NCBI GenBank assembly: GCA_038134485.1
Contig: JAYPVG010000002.1
Span: 62,001-126,000, forward strand
DNA length: 64,000 nt
Direction: 5' to 3'
Origin: NORP240 sp038134485
GTDB lineage: Bacteria; Pseudomonadota; Gammaproteobacteria; Pseudomonadales; Pseudohongiellaceae
Positions 17,546 to 26,642 of this stretch are shown one piece after another (the first letter of the stretch is position 1; each line of letters begins with the position of its first letter). Position numbers and translations under genes: made by a program. The notes beneath the pieces are model-generated. The model had not been told where the DNA came from, did no database searches, and worked only from the letters and a program-made list of their open reading frames with translations.

Positions 17546-18357
17546 TTTTGTACCTCCACGATGAATTGGGCACGATCTGGCAGGAGCAGGACGTTTTCGA
17601 GCACCTTGCAAAACTTGAAGGCAAGATCTACCGACAGGTGCAGGGTCGCAGAACTCTGCAGTTTAATCTCCAGGGAAACAGCTACTTTCTCAAGCTGCAT
17701 TACGGAGTCGGTTGGCGGGAAATCTTTAAGAACCTAATTCGATTAAGAATGCCGATCGTCGGCGCCGCCAATGAGTGGCTGGCTATTCAGCGTCTGCAGG
17801 AAATTGGGATAGATACCATGACTGTGGTTGCCTTCGGACGCCGAGGTTGGAATCCCGCTGCGCAGCAATCTTTTATCATTACCAGGGAATTGGAAAATAC
17901 CGTAAGCCTGGAGGATTTCTGTTTTGATTGGAATCAGAACCCGCCGGCTTTCATGATGAAAAAAGCGCTGATAGAAAAAGTGGCTTCGATGGCCAGACAG
18001 ATGCATCGGGCCGGCGTTTGTCACCGCGATTACTACCTTTGCCATTTTCATCTACTTTCAGGTTCGGCATCGCAGCAGGATAGCGAGAATCCGAAATTGT
18101 TCCTGATTGATTTGCATCGTGCATTGATCAAGAAAAATCTGGGCAGGCGCTGGTTGATCAAGGATATCGCTGGGCTGTATTTTTCCAGTATGGAAACTGG
18201 ATTAACAGTCAGGGACCGACTCAGATTTGTCCGCGTATACAGTAATGGCAGCCTCAGAGAGACACTCAGCCAGGATCGCAAATTCTGGGAGGCTGTAGCC
18301 CAGCGCGGGCAAACTCTTTATGACAAGCTGGGTAACCCGATACGTGCCGCTCAATGA
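17542..18357 (+). CDS. waaP: LPS core heptose I kinase
   Basis: The protein is 271 aa, the WaaP/RfaP size. The kinase-like catalytic loop reads CHRDYYLCHF and the metal-binding segment LIDLHRA, both diagnostic. The glycine-poor N-lobe contains YFLKLHYGVGWREIFKNL. WaaP phosphorylates heptose I of the inner core; this phosphate is important for outer-membrane stability and is essential in some pseudomonads. The start overlaps waaG by 4 nt and the stop overlaps the tandem-kinase gene by 4 nt. Confidence 0.93.
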   Translation: MILYLHDELGTIWQEQDVFEHLAKLEGKIYRQVQGRRTLQFNLQGNSYFLKLHYGVGWREIFKNLIRLRMPIVGAANEWLAIQRLQEIGIDTMTVVAFGRRGWNPAAQQSFIITRELENTVSLEDFCFDWNQNPPAFMMKKALIEKVASMARQMHRAGVCHRDYYLCHFHLLSGSASQQDSENPKLFLIDLHRALIKKNLGRRWLIKDIAGLYFSSMETGLTVRDRLRFVRVYSNGSLRETLSQDRKFWEAVAQRGQTLYDKLGNPIRAAQ

Positions 18358-19847
18358 ACGCTGCAAATCATCACCGTCTTCTTGAACTGGGTCATGGAAC
18401 CAAATTGCCGCTAGCGGTAGTGCTTGATAAACCGACTCCGACTGCATCGCGAACAGGAGAGCCGGAAGACGATTCCCAGGAAATTATCATCAGCAATATT
18501 TTGCGCTTGTTGCCGGGTAAACGCCTGGTAGGCATAACTGAGTGGCAAGGTCGGTCGGTGGTAGTGAAATTGTTCTATCACACTCGGAGTTGGGTGCGTC
18601 ACCTGGCTCGGGAAATAGCCGGTTTCAAACTGGCGGAGAGCGCTGAATTGCCTGTGCCACAAGTCCTCGCAAGTGGGAATCTGGCCAAGCAGAAAGGGGG
18701 CTATCTCATTATCGAGTATCTGAATTCCGGCAGGAGCCTTGAAGGACTGCTGGAATCCCATGATTCCGGGCTGGATAGGTATGTAGGCAATGCATTGCAA
18801 CTCATCGCCCGCTGTCACGAACAGGGTCTCTGGCAGAACGATATACATCTGGGTAATTTTATGGCGGTAGGTGACACCATGTTCCTGCTCGATACTGCGG
18901 AGTTCAAAGCGGAGACTCCTGGCACCATGCTTTCTGACCCCTTGCGTCTGGCGAACCTTTCGCTGTTTTTTGCGCAGTTCTCCGTTTATCGTGATTCGCG
19001 GATTCGGATGTTGATGAAGTTTTATAACGAAACGCTGTCTCCAGGTGCGGGGATCGACGACAACATCGACATTGTCGCATTGACCATGCAGGCCCGTCAT
19101 CGCCGGCTTGACAGGTATCGGACCAAGCTGTTCAGGGAAACCACTGCTCTCCATTGGGAACGCAATGCCAACCTCAGAATGCTCTGTAAAAGAAGTATCA
19201 TGTCAGAAGAGCTAAGTAGTTTCGTTAAAAACCCCGACGCTTTTCTGGAACGCGGTACTGTGGTCAAGGCGGGGAAAACAACCACCGTTGGCGAAGTGTC
19301 GATAGCCGGCACGAAGTATGTCCTTAAGCGCTACAATATCAGGAATGCGCTTCATGGAATCCGTAAGATGATAGGCACATCACGGGCGGCACGCTCCTGG
19401 CGGGCAGGACTACTCTTGGAAATGATGGGTGTGAGTACCGCCAAACCGATGGTTATGCTGGAGAAACGAATCTGTGGCTTCATACGGAGAGAGTCCTATA
19501 TCCTTTACGAACGCGTCGAGGGTAAGACTGTTCCGGAAGTGCTTGGCGATCCAACTCTGACGATAGAGGTGAGAGATCGGATCTTTGCCAGCTTTAAACA
19601 ATGCTTTGAATTGATGAGGCGCAGTAAACTTTCTCATGGCGACCTCAAGGCCAGTAATTTCATTTTCGCCAATGACGAATTGGTGCTGCTGGATCTGGAT
19701 GCCGCAAGTATTCATTTTCTACCCTGGACATTTAAACGCGCTTTCAGGAAAGACCTGGAACGCTTTCTCGAAAACTTCACCAGAGATTCGGTGATGAATG
19801 AATTGAAGCCGCAGGCAGAGAGATTGGTGAACGCGTTCAATGGGTAG
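18354..19847 (+). CDS. Tandem kinase-fold protein of the LPS core cluster
   Basis: The 497-aa protein has two kinase-like domains. The first (about residues 45-235) has a Lys in VVVKLFYH, the loop QNDIHLGNF and LLDTAEF. The second (about 285-490) has YVLKRYN, the loop SHGDLKASNF and LLDLDAAS. Both keep the catalytic Asp/Asn arrangement, so both may be active. It is translationally coupled to waaP and precedes a carbamoyltransferase. In Pseudomonas aeruginosa the equivalent positions hold further WaaP-like kinases that phosphorylate core heptoses; I infer the same role here, with sugar specificity unknown. Confidence 0.8.
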   Translation: MNAANHHRLLELGHGTKLPLAVVLDKPTPTASRTGEPEDDSQEIIISNILRLLPGKRLVGITEWQGRSVVVKLFYHTRSWVRHLAREIAGFKLAESAELPVPQVLASGNLAKQKGGYLIIEYLNSGRSLEGLLESHDSGLDRYVGNALQLIARCHEQGLWQNDIHLGNFMAVGDTMFLLDTAEFKAETPGTMLSDPLRLANLSLFFAQFSVYRDSRIRMLMKFYNETLSPGAGIDDNIDIVALTMQARHRRLDRYRTKLFRETTALHWERNANLRMLCKRSIMSEELSSFVKNPDAFLERGTVVKAGKTTTVGEVSIAGTKYVLKRYNIRNALHGIRKMIGTSRAARSWRAGLLLEMMGVSTAKPMVMLEKRICGFIRRESYILYERVEGKTVPEVLGDPTLTIEVRDRIFASFKQCFELMRRSKLSHGDLKASNFIFANDELVLLDLDAASIHFLPWTFKRAFRKDLERFLENFTRDSVMNELKPQAERLVNAFNG

Positions 19848-19880
19848 TTTGTATCTTTTGGTCAGGTTAAGAAGCGTGCG

Positions 19881-21629
19881 ATGTCCCAGGTAACTCTTGG
19901 CCTGAGTGGCCATATTGGTCACGATCCCGCGGCAGCGCTGTTTGTTGATGGCGAATTAATCGCGGCAGCCGAAGAAGAAAAGTTGATCAGGCGCAAGCAC
20001 GCCAAGGATGAAATTCCCTATCACGCAGCGCGTTATTGCTTGCAATACGCAAACATAAGTCCAGCCGATGTTGACACTGTAGCAATTTCCAATGCGCCCA
20101 TATCATTGTTCAGCAGGGCGCGCTGGCACTATGCTTGCCGTCACTGGTACGCTCCGGATCGTTTGATTGACAGTGTGTTCAACGGTAACAGGCGCTACCG
20201 TCGCTATCTGAGGACCGTCAGGACGCTACTGGAACGGCTTAATATACCCTGGCAGCGGATAAGATTTGTTCCGGTGCAGCATCAGCTAGCCCACGCCAGC
20301 AGTGTTTACCACCTCAGCGGCTACGAAGGTAAAACCGGGATCCTGACCATCGATGCCCGAGGAGAATACGCGACAATCTTGCTAGCAGTGGGCGAAAACG
20401 GCAGGATCAGGAAAATCAAGGAATTCTATGATCCGGACTCGCTCAGTGGCATGTACGCTGCCATGACCGATTATCTGGGGTTTGAGATTCTCGATGGTGA
20501 ATTGAAAGTGATGAGTATGGCGCCTTACGGGGATTCCGGGCGTTACGATCTGTCTTTCCTGGCTGACTATGACGGCAAGCATTTCAAGGTTGATAACCGC
20601 CTAATTAGCACCGTTGGATTTCGGCGTTATAAAGCCAAATCGAGGGGCCATTACTTCAGCAGCCATTTGCTTGAAAAACTTGGGCCGCGACGCGAGGGTG
20701 CATTGGTCGACGACCCATATGTGCACTATGCCGCCGGGATACAAAAGCTGTACGAGGACATTGCCGTCGCGCTTATAACCCACTATCTGTATCCCATTCT
20801 TAAGGAAACTGGACGATTGGTGTTTGCCGGAACCGGCTCTATGAACGTTAAACTCAATCATCGATTGCAGGAACTACCGTGGGTTAAAGAACTTTTTGTT
20901 CATCCGGGAGGCGGTGATTCGGGCAGCGCAATTGGCGCGGCCAGCTACGCAACCTCCCATGCGGGCGAGGCATTAAAACCATTGCGAACCATGTCGCTCG
21001 GTCCGAGGTTTACCAAGAGTCAGTGCATTAGTGCTTGCAGGAACCACAGGGATAAACCCCAGTGGGAAGAACTGGAAAACGCCCCCGCAAAGGCTGCTGA
21101 GTTATTGCACAAAGGACACCTGGTAGGTTGGTTTCAGGGCAGAATGGAGTTTGGTCCCAGAGCGCTTGGCAATCGCAGTATACTTGCCAACCCTTGTACA
21201 GAAGGTGTCACCGAGCGGCTGAATGGGGCGATCAAGTTTCGTGAGCGGTGGCGACCCTTTTCTCCCAGCATACTGGATAGCTTCGCAGCCGACTTTCTGG
21301 AATCAGGACATGATCATAAATACATGTGCATCAGTCAGCGAGTCAACTCAGAGTGGCGAGAGAAGTTTTCCAACGTTGTCTACAAAGATTTTTCTACGCG
21401 GCCACATATTGTGACACATGACGCTAATCCCCGCTTCTTCCAGTTACTGAAATTTATGGAAGAGAGGACCGGTTATGGGGTAGTTATCAATACCGCTTTG
21501 AGCAGACCGGGGGAAGCTTTGGTGTGTAGCCCGGAGGACGCTATAAATCTCCTGGTCGGATCGGAGCTGGAGTATCTCATTATGGAGGATATTCTGGTAA
21601 CAAAGCGCGAGGAAACTGATGCCTGGTAG
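19881..21629 (+). CDS. Carbamoyltransferase (NodU/CmcH family), probably acting on the LPS core
   Basis: The 582-aa protein has the two-domain family layout. The N-terminal part has a Kae1-like fold beginning LGLSGHIGHDPAAALF, with AAAEEEKLIRRKHA and VQHQLAHASSVY carrying the metal-binding histidines. The C-terminal part has GRMEFGPRALGNRSILANP, the family signature. The enzyme uses carbamoyl phosphate and ATP to carbamoylate a sugar hydroxyl. The Pseudomonas core cluster has such a gene (wapO) at the same relative position, where it modifies heptose II. That match supports an LPS role here rather than a nodulation or antibiotic one. It is the last gene of the + strand LPS run. Confidence 0.88.
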   Translation: MSQVTLGLSGHIGHDPAAALFVDGELIAAAEEEKLIRRKHAKDEIPYHAARYCLQYANISPADVDTVAISNAPISLFSRARWHYACRHWYAPDRLIDSVFNGNRRYRRYLRTVRTLLERLNIPWQRIRFVPVQHQLAHASSVYHLSGYEGKTGILTIDARGEYATILLAVGENGRIRKIKEFYDPDSLSGMYAAMTDYLGFEILDGELKVMSMAPYGDSGRYDLSFLADYDGKHFKVDNRLISTVGFRRYKAKSRGHYFSSHLLEKLGPRREGALVDDPYVHYAAGIQKLYEDIAVALITHYLYPILKETGRLVFAGTGSMNVKLNHRLQELPWVKELFVHPGGGDSGSAIGAASYATSHAGEALKPLRTMSLGPRFTKSQCISACRNHRDKPQWEELENAPAKAAELLHKGHLVGWFQGRMEFGPRALGNRSILANPCTEGVTERLNGAIKFRERWRPFSPSILDSFAADFLESGHDHKYMCISQRVNSEWREKFSNVVYKDFSTRPHIVTHDANPRFFQLLKFMEERTGYGVVINTALSRPGEALVCSPEDAINLLVGSELEYLIMEDILVTKREETDAW

Positions 21630-21655
21630 CCTGATTTTTTATGTCTTTAGATAGA

Positions 21656-23167
21656 TTACAATTTTCGGTAGATGACCAGCTGGCGACCTGACGCTTCACC
21701 AAAACGCATCACCTCTTCGACCACAGTTCTGATAGGGTCGCTTTCAAATAGCCCTATGGTGGGCGTATCCTCTTCAAACCCTATCAGAGCACCTGGCGCA
21801 AGTTGCAGAATGTCTTCTCCGCTTAACGTAATCTGCAATTCGTCATAGTCCACGACTCTTCTGCTGTAGTAAGCGACAAGTCGGTTGTTGGTCACGAGAG
21901 TTGCTGATTCGGGAGTATTTTCGGCCACCCAATCGCCTGCCTCCCTGAGGTAGCCGCGATCTGCACCAAACGAAAAGTAGGCGTCGATGGCGCAATATAT
22001 CAGCAAAAGACCCATCAGCTTGGGGATGACTCTCTGGTGCTTTGCCTGAGCCATAGTCAGCATCCGCGACAGGATCAACGGAACAAAAAGCGCTAGCACG
22101 ATGCATAACAGCATGAAGTAGCGTAAAGCAAGAAAACGGGTAGCAATCAAAAATCCCAGTACGATCAATCCGTTTACCAGTGCTGCGGTAAGCAATGGCG
22201 CACTCTGCCTGGGCGGGACCTTCCAGGTGCGGCTGATCAGGCCGGTCAACATAATTATCAGGAAGGGCCCGCCAATGCCTCTAAACAAGTAAGTCAGCAT
22301 CACGGCTAGCAGTCCGGCGATCATGAAGAGAGGGAGATGATCGGCTGAAAAATTCGCTGCATACTCACCAAAGATGGCGCGACTCATTTCGGCGGTCCGA
22401 ATATCGCTGGGGAATAAGGTGTCATTGAAGAGAGGCAGGTAAACCACCAGCTGTTCCGCTATTAATTGCGGAACGTCAAGCCCAAGTAAAAATAGCAAAG
22501 CGACTAGAGTCCCCAGGATACCTGTTGAACTTATGGTGAAAAGGGCGATCTGTTTTACTCTTTCCCGGAATTGCTGACCGTGATCGATCAGCAGTGATAG
22601 CGGGATTGAAAACAGGAATAAGAGTGCTTCAACCCTAAAGGCTGCGCCCAACAGGAAGGAGGCTGAGAAAAGTATGCCGTTAAGCAGCCTTTTACTCTCT
22701 ATGTAAAGGATGAACTGCCACAGCCCGAATAGCGCCAATGCCCAGAACGCGCTGTCCCTGATAATAATCAACCGGTACTCATTCAATTGCGGATAGACAA
22801 GCACCGTGACGACAGCAAAAAGTAGAGTAGAGCGAGAGTCCTCGAGCTCCGCCACCAGGCTGACGAATGAATAGACCAGCAGGCTGAAAAACATGGCATT
22901 AACAAGTACCGCCGCAGTCAGGGGTTCGATGTTAAGTAGATTGTGAGTGATTGCTATGAGAATGGAGTAGGCTGCCCAGGGATAGTGGCTGAAAGCGGCA
23001 ACCAAACCCTCCTGGTCAAATATTTCAACTGTCCGGATGTAGGTTACGGCGTCCTCATTCGGCACCCACCCCAGAACTGCCATGAATCCTGTTAAAAATA
23101 GACTGATGCCTGCTGCCACCAGTCGAATATCGATAGAAAACCATTGGTAGTTGTTTCGCATACTCAA
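21656..23167 (-). CDS. Polytopic membrane protein, GT-C glycosyltransferase-like
   Basis: The protein is 503 aa with about 10-12 hydrophobic helices in the first 400 residues, then a soluble C-terminal segment. After the first helix comes WVPNEDAVTYIRTVEIF, a short periplasmic loop with an acidic pair placed as in GT-C enzymes such as ArnT and protein mannosyltransferases, which use lipid-linked sugar donors. The C-terminal part (WVAENTPESATLVTNN, DYDELQ) is like the periplasmic domain seen in that superfamily. It overlaps the acyltransferase gene upstream by 4 nt. I infer a lipid-linked sugar transferase for LPS or another surface glycan; the substrate cannot be deduced. Confidence 0.7.
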   Translation of the reverse strand: MSMRNNYQWFSIDIRLVAAGISLFLTGFMAVLGWVPNEDAVTYIRTVEIFDQEGLVAAFSHYPWAAYSILIAITHNLLNIEPLTAAVLVNAMFFSLLVYSFVSLVAELEDSRSTLLFAVVTVLVYPQLNEYRLIIIRDSAFWALALFGLWQFILYIESKRLLNGILFSASFLLGAAFRVEALLFLFSIPLSLLIDHGQQFRERVKQIALFTISSTGILGTLVALLFLLGLDVPQLIAEQLVVYLPLFNDTLFPSDIRTAEMSRAIFGEYAANFSADHLPLFMIAGLLAVMLTYLFRGIGGPFLIIMLTGLISRTWKVPPRQSAPLLTAALVNGLIVLGFLIATRFLALRYFMLLCIVLALFVPLILSRMLTMAQAKHQRVIPKLMGLLLIYCAIDAYFSFGADRGYLREAGDWVAENTPESATLVTNNRLVAYYSRRVVDYDELQITLSGEDILQLAPGALIGFEEDTPTIGLFESDPIRTVVEEVMRFGEASGRQLVIYRKL

Positions 23168-24114
23168 CTTTTAGGTTTTTCTTGCGTATAGGGATTAACG
23201 CCCGTACCCGGCGCCGGGGTTTTAAATCTTTTGTGCAACCACAGGTATTGTTCGGGGTGACGACGAATTGTCTGCTCAATAATGAGGTTGATTCTAGCCG
23301 CATCGGCCTCGTCGTCGCCACTCGGATAATTTTCGATTGGGTTGCTGAATTCGAGGTGGTAACCGGAATTATCATTCAGACGATAGTGGGAAAAGAAAAC
23401 CACCTCTGAATTGTTAGCTCTAGCGAATCGCGTAGTCGCCGTGATGGTTGCCGCTTCGACTCCAAAAAAAGGAACAAATACTGAGTGATGGGCACCGTAA
23501 TCCTGGTCTGGCGCATACCAGACGATGTGTCCTTTTTTTAGACTGCGAAAAATTTCCCTGACATTCTCTCGCTCGATGACAGCTGGATACAGTCTTTTTC
23601 TGCTGTTACTCATCACCGCTTCAAATAGCGGATTTTTGTGCTTTCGATAGGTTATATCCATCGATTCAAAAAGCGTAAGCAGGGCACCAGCAAGCTCGAG
23701 AGTGGTGAAATGGGCGCAGAGCAATAGCACCCCTCGTCCGCGAGCCTTGGCTTGTTGCAGGTTCTCCAGGCCGCTGACGGTAACCCGGTTTCGCAAGCTC
23801 TCCGGATTTTTGCTCCAGGATAGGGCAGCCTCCATTACACCGATCCCGTTAGACTGAAAAGTTTTTTCGAGCAGCATTTTCCGTTCTGCTGGATCCAGCT
23901 CCGGGAAACAGAGCTCCAAATTGATCCTGCAGACTTCCCGCCGCTCTTTGGCGAGCAAGTAGCTGAGGTATCCGATACCCTGACCAAGTCGGATCTGCAA
24001 GACAAAGGGAAGTTGGGCCAGTAGCCAAAGAATCCAGAGACCAATCCAGGTTGGCCAATATCGCGGAGTGAAAAATTGCGACAGCGGGGTTTTTTCCGAA
24101 ATTGATGGATACAC
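23164..24114 (-). CDS. lpxL: Lipid A biosynthesis acyltransferase (LpxL/HtrB family)
   Basis: The protein is 316 aa from a GTG start at 24114. One N-terminal membrane helix (IGLWILWLLAQLPF) is followed by the acyltransferase HX4E motif in LCAHFTTLELAG. Further family motifs are WYAPDQDYGA and the C-terminal EQYLWLHKRFKT. LpxL-type enzymes transfer a secondary acyl chain from acyl-ACP to Kdo2-lipid A at the inner membrane. LpxL and LpxM cannot be told apart with certainty by eye. It is divergent from hldE and coupled by a 4-nt overlap with the GT-C-like gene. Confidence 0.9.
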   Translation of the reverse strand: MYPSISEKTPLSQFFTPRYWPTWIGLWILWLLAQLPFVLQIRLGQGIGYLSYLLAKERREVCRINLELCFPELDPAERKMLLEKTFQSNGIGVMEAALSWSKNPESLRNRVTVSGLENLQQAKARGRGVLLLCAHFTTLELAGALLTLFESMDITYRKHKNPLFEAVMSNSRKRLYPAVIERENVREIFRSLKKGHIVWYAPDQDYGAHHSVFVPFFGVEAATITATTRFARANNSEVVFFSHYRLNDNSGYHLEFSNPIENYPSGDDEADAARINLIIEQTIRRHPEQYLWLHKRFKTPAPGTGVNPYTQEKPKS

Positions 24115-24399
24115 TTGGAATTCGCTTTGTCTGTGACAGGCTCTTGGTCAGGGGTGGCCTGTGCATTGTAGCAAACCGTAAAATTCTGCCCAGCTGTTCT
24201 GACAAGAGGGAAAAAGGAAAAAAAAGGCATGTAAGCCCCACTTATATGGCTAAATATTAAATATAAAGCACTTATATTCCCACTATTGACATTTTTCTTA
24301 GGATTTTGAGCTACATCGCCAACATCAACAAATGCAAGGCCGTGTGCTATGATTCGCCGCCACGCGCATTAATCGGTCAGTTAAAGTGCCGCAACGATC
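24115..24399. promoter_or_regulatory. AT-rich divergent intergenic region between lpxL and hldE
   Basis: This 285-base gap separates two divergent LPS genes and must hold promoters for both. A TTGACA box lies at 24286-24291 facing hldE, but the hexamer 17 nt downstream (AGCTAC) is a poor -10. The stretch 24241-24285 is very AT-rich with repeats of TATA/TAAATAT. No coding signal is believed here. Confidence 0.35.
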
Positions 24400-25830
24400 A
24401 TGAAATTAGAACTTCCGCCATTCCAGCAGGCCAGGGTCCTGGTCGTTGGAGATGTCATGTTGGACCGTTACTGGCACGGCAGGGCTACGAGAGTCTCGCC
24501 GGAAGCTCCGGTGCCGGTAGTGAAAGTTGGTAATGAGGAAAGTAGGCCGGGGGGCGCGGGAAACGTTGCCTTGAATATTGCGGCGCTGGGAAGCGCAGCG
24601 TCGCTGGTAGGTATCATTGGAGCCGATGAAAATGGGGAGGAATTGCAATCGCGCCTTGCCGCGGCCGGAGTGTATTGTGATTTCCTGGTTTCTGCGGATA
24701 AACCAACTATCACCAAGTTGCGGGTGATTAGTCAGCACCAGCAGCTAATCAGGCTGGACTTTGAAGAAAATCATCATGGCGTGGACCGGGAAGGGATGAC
24801 GACCCGGATAGAGGCACTCCTCGGAGATACCCGGGCCCTGGTGCTATCTGATTACGGTAAAGGTGTGTTAGCAGACACGGAATCCATTATCAGGCTTGGT
24901 CGCAATCACAACATCCCGATAATAGTCGATCCCAAAGGTGACGATTTTCTAAAATACCGGGGCGCTACCATTATCACCCCTAATCTGGCAGAGTTTGAAG
25001 CTGTAGTGGGACCCTGTGCAAGTGAAGACAAGCTGGTGGAGAAAGGACAGCAGTTACTCAGGGAACTGGGTGTCGAAGCCTTGCTGATTACGCGGGGCGA
25101 GCACGGTATGACTCTCCTAAGACCGGATGCCGTAGAGCTGCATCTGCCTGCGCGCGCGCAGGAGGTTTTCGATGTAACTGGTGCTGGCGACACGGTCGTG
25201 TCGGTGCTCGCAGCCTCTCTGGCGGCGGGAGAGTCGCTACCCGAGGCCACGGCGTTAGCTAACCTGGCCGCGGGTCTGGTTGTTGGAAAGCTTGGAACCG
25301 CTGCTATCAGCGGCCCGGAACTGCGGCGAGCCACATTGCGGGAGCAGGGGACTGGTCGCGGAGTCATGACCTCTGATCAGTTGCTAGTCGCTATCCAGGA
25401 TGCCAGGGTTCATGGTGAGACAATTGTTTTTACTAATGGTTGCTTTGACATCATTCACGCAGGCCATGTTGGCTATCTGAACGAGGCGAAAAAGCTCGGC
25501 GATCGCCTCGTGGTGGCGGTCAATGATGACGACTCAGTCAGAAAACTCAAAGGCGCGGGCCGACCGATCAACCCGATAGATCGTCGTATGGCAGTTCTGG
25601 CGGGTCTGGAGGCGGTGGACTGGGTGGTGGCTTTTTCTGAAGATACTCCAGAGCCTTTACTCGAGCGTTACCAACCTGAAGTACTCGTGAAGGGAGGCGA
25701 CTATAGCATCGACGAGGTAGTCGGTGGCAATTATGTAGAAAGTTATGGCGGCAAGGTCAAGGTACTTGAATTTTTAGACAATTGTTCCACATCAGCTATT
25801 GTGGAAAAAATACAAGACACCGGCCCCTAA
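24400..25830 (+). CDS. hldE: Bifunctional heptose 7-phosphate kinase / heptose 1-phosphate adenylyltransferase
   Basis: The 476-aa protein matches the fused enzyme. Residues 1-320 are a ribokinase-like domain with RPGGAGNVALNIAALG, ITRGEHGMTLL and the anion-hole motif VTGAGDTVVS. Residues about 340-476 are a cytidylyltransferase-like domain with FTNGCFDIIHAGHVGYL (HxGH). HldE makes the ADP-D-glycero-manno-heptose precursor used by WaaC and WaaF, which are encoded 8-10 kb upstream. It is convergent with the aldo/keto reductase gene, with a 4-nt overlap at the stops. Confidence 0.96.
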   Translation: MKLELPPFQQARVLVVGDVMLDRYWHGRATRVSPEAPVPVVKVGNEESRPGGAGNVALNIAALGSAASLVGIIGADENGEELQSRLAAAGVYCDFLVSADKPTITKLRVISQHQQLIRLDFEENHHGVDREGMTTRIEALLGDTRALVLSDYGKGVLADTESIIRLGRNHNIPIIVDPKGDDFLKYRGATIITPNLAEFEAVVGPCASEDKLVEKGQQLLRELGVEALLITRGEHGMTLLRPDAVELHLPARAQEVFDVTGAGDTVVSVLAASLAAGESLPEATALANLAAGLVVGKLGTAAISGPELRRATLREQGTGRGVMTSDQLLVAIQDARVHGETIVFTNGCFDIIHAGHVGYLNEAKKLGDRLVVAVNDDDSVRKLKGAGRPINPIDRRMAVLAGLEAVDWVVAFSEDTPEPLLERYQPEVLVKGGDYSIDEVVGGNYVESYGGKVKVLEFLDNCSTSAIVEKIQDTGP

Positions 25831-26642
25831 AAGTATTCAGCTAATCGCTCAATAGCCCTGGTTGCGCACTCCGCGTTATGTTTCAGGTGATCGTTATTGA
25901 TCGTTCCTACAATGACACTACTAATTCCCTGTTTCGAGAAAATGAACCGCAGGCTTTGTTCAACAGGATCTATAGACGAATCGGGCAAAGAATCAAGATG
26001 GCCGCTGAGTAGACCCTTTTTAACAAGCACGCCCCTGTCTCTTTTTGCCGCCTCCTCAATGACTTTTTCGTCCTCCCGAACCAACGGGTTGAAGCTGATC
26101 ATTACGACGTCGGCGCACTGAACCGCGCGCAGTCCGCCTTCGACTGTTTTCGTTGAAATACCAAAACTCCTTATCAGGCCACTCTGTTTTATTTTTTGTA
26201 ATTCATCGATGCAGTCACTGTGGTCGATAATAGCCAAGTCATTACCGTCCGAATGAACTAGAACAATATCAAGCCAGTCCCGGTTGAGCCGACGAAGGCT
26301 CCTCTCCACGCTCGATCTGATATGGCGGGCTGAGAAATCAAAAATAGACTGACCATTCTGAAATTCCTCGCCCACCTTGCTACAGACAACCCAGCTTTCT
26401 GTGTCCTTGAGCAATCTGCCGAGACGCTCCTCACTATCACCATAGGCGGGCGCGGTGTCGAGCAAGTTAATCCCGAGCTCTGAAGCATTATCCAGCAATG
26501 ATCTGACCGCATTGTCGTCAGGCAGGTCGAAGTCGTGCGGATACTTTACGCCCTGGTTGCGACCGAATTTCACAGTGCCGAGTCCAAGGCAGGACACTTC
26601 CAAGCCCGTCTGTCCCAGGCGCCTTTTCTCAAGTATGCTCAT
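25827..26642 (-). CDS. Aldo/keto reductase
   Basis: The 271-aa protein has the (beta/alpha)8 aldo/keto reductase fold. It begins RRLGQTGLEVSCLGLGTVKFG; the catalytic residues are visible in LLDTAPAYGDSEERLG (Asp, Tyr), CSKVG (Lys) and VLVHSDG (His). The C-terminal NADP-binding segment is SSVIVGTINNDHL. The substrate is unknown. The start overlaps the end of the FAD oxidoreductase gene by 14 nt; a similar pair lies near the waaA region in Pseudomonas genomes, hinting at a shared but undefined role. Confidence 0.88.
   Translation of the reverse strand: MSILEKRRLGQTGLEVSCLGLGTVKFGRNQGVKYPHDFDLPDDNAVRSLLDNASELGINLLDTAPAYGDSEERLGRLLKDTESWVVCSKVGEEFQNGQSIFDFSARHIRSSVERSLRRLNRDWLDIVLVHSDGNDLAIIDHSDCIDELQKIKQSGLIRSFGISTKTVEGGLRAVQCADVVMISFNPLVREDEKVIEEAAKRDRGVLVKKGLLSGHLDSLPDSSIDPVEQSLRFIFSKQGISSVIVGTINNDHLKHNAECATRAIERLAEYF

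Noticed and set aside
24306..24533. Small + strand frame overlapping the start of hldE
   Set aside because: It overlaps hldE in another frame and has no ribosome site or family signal.
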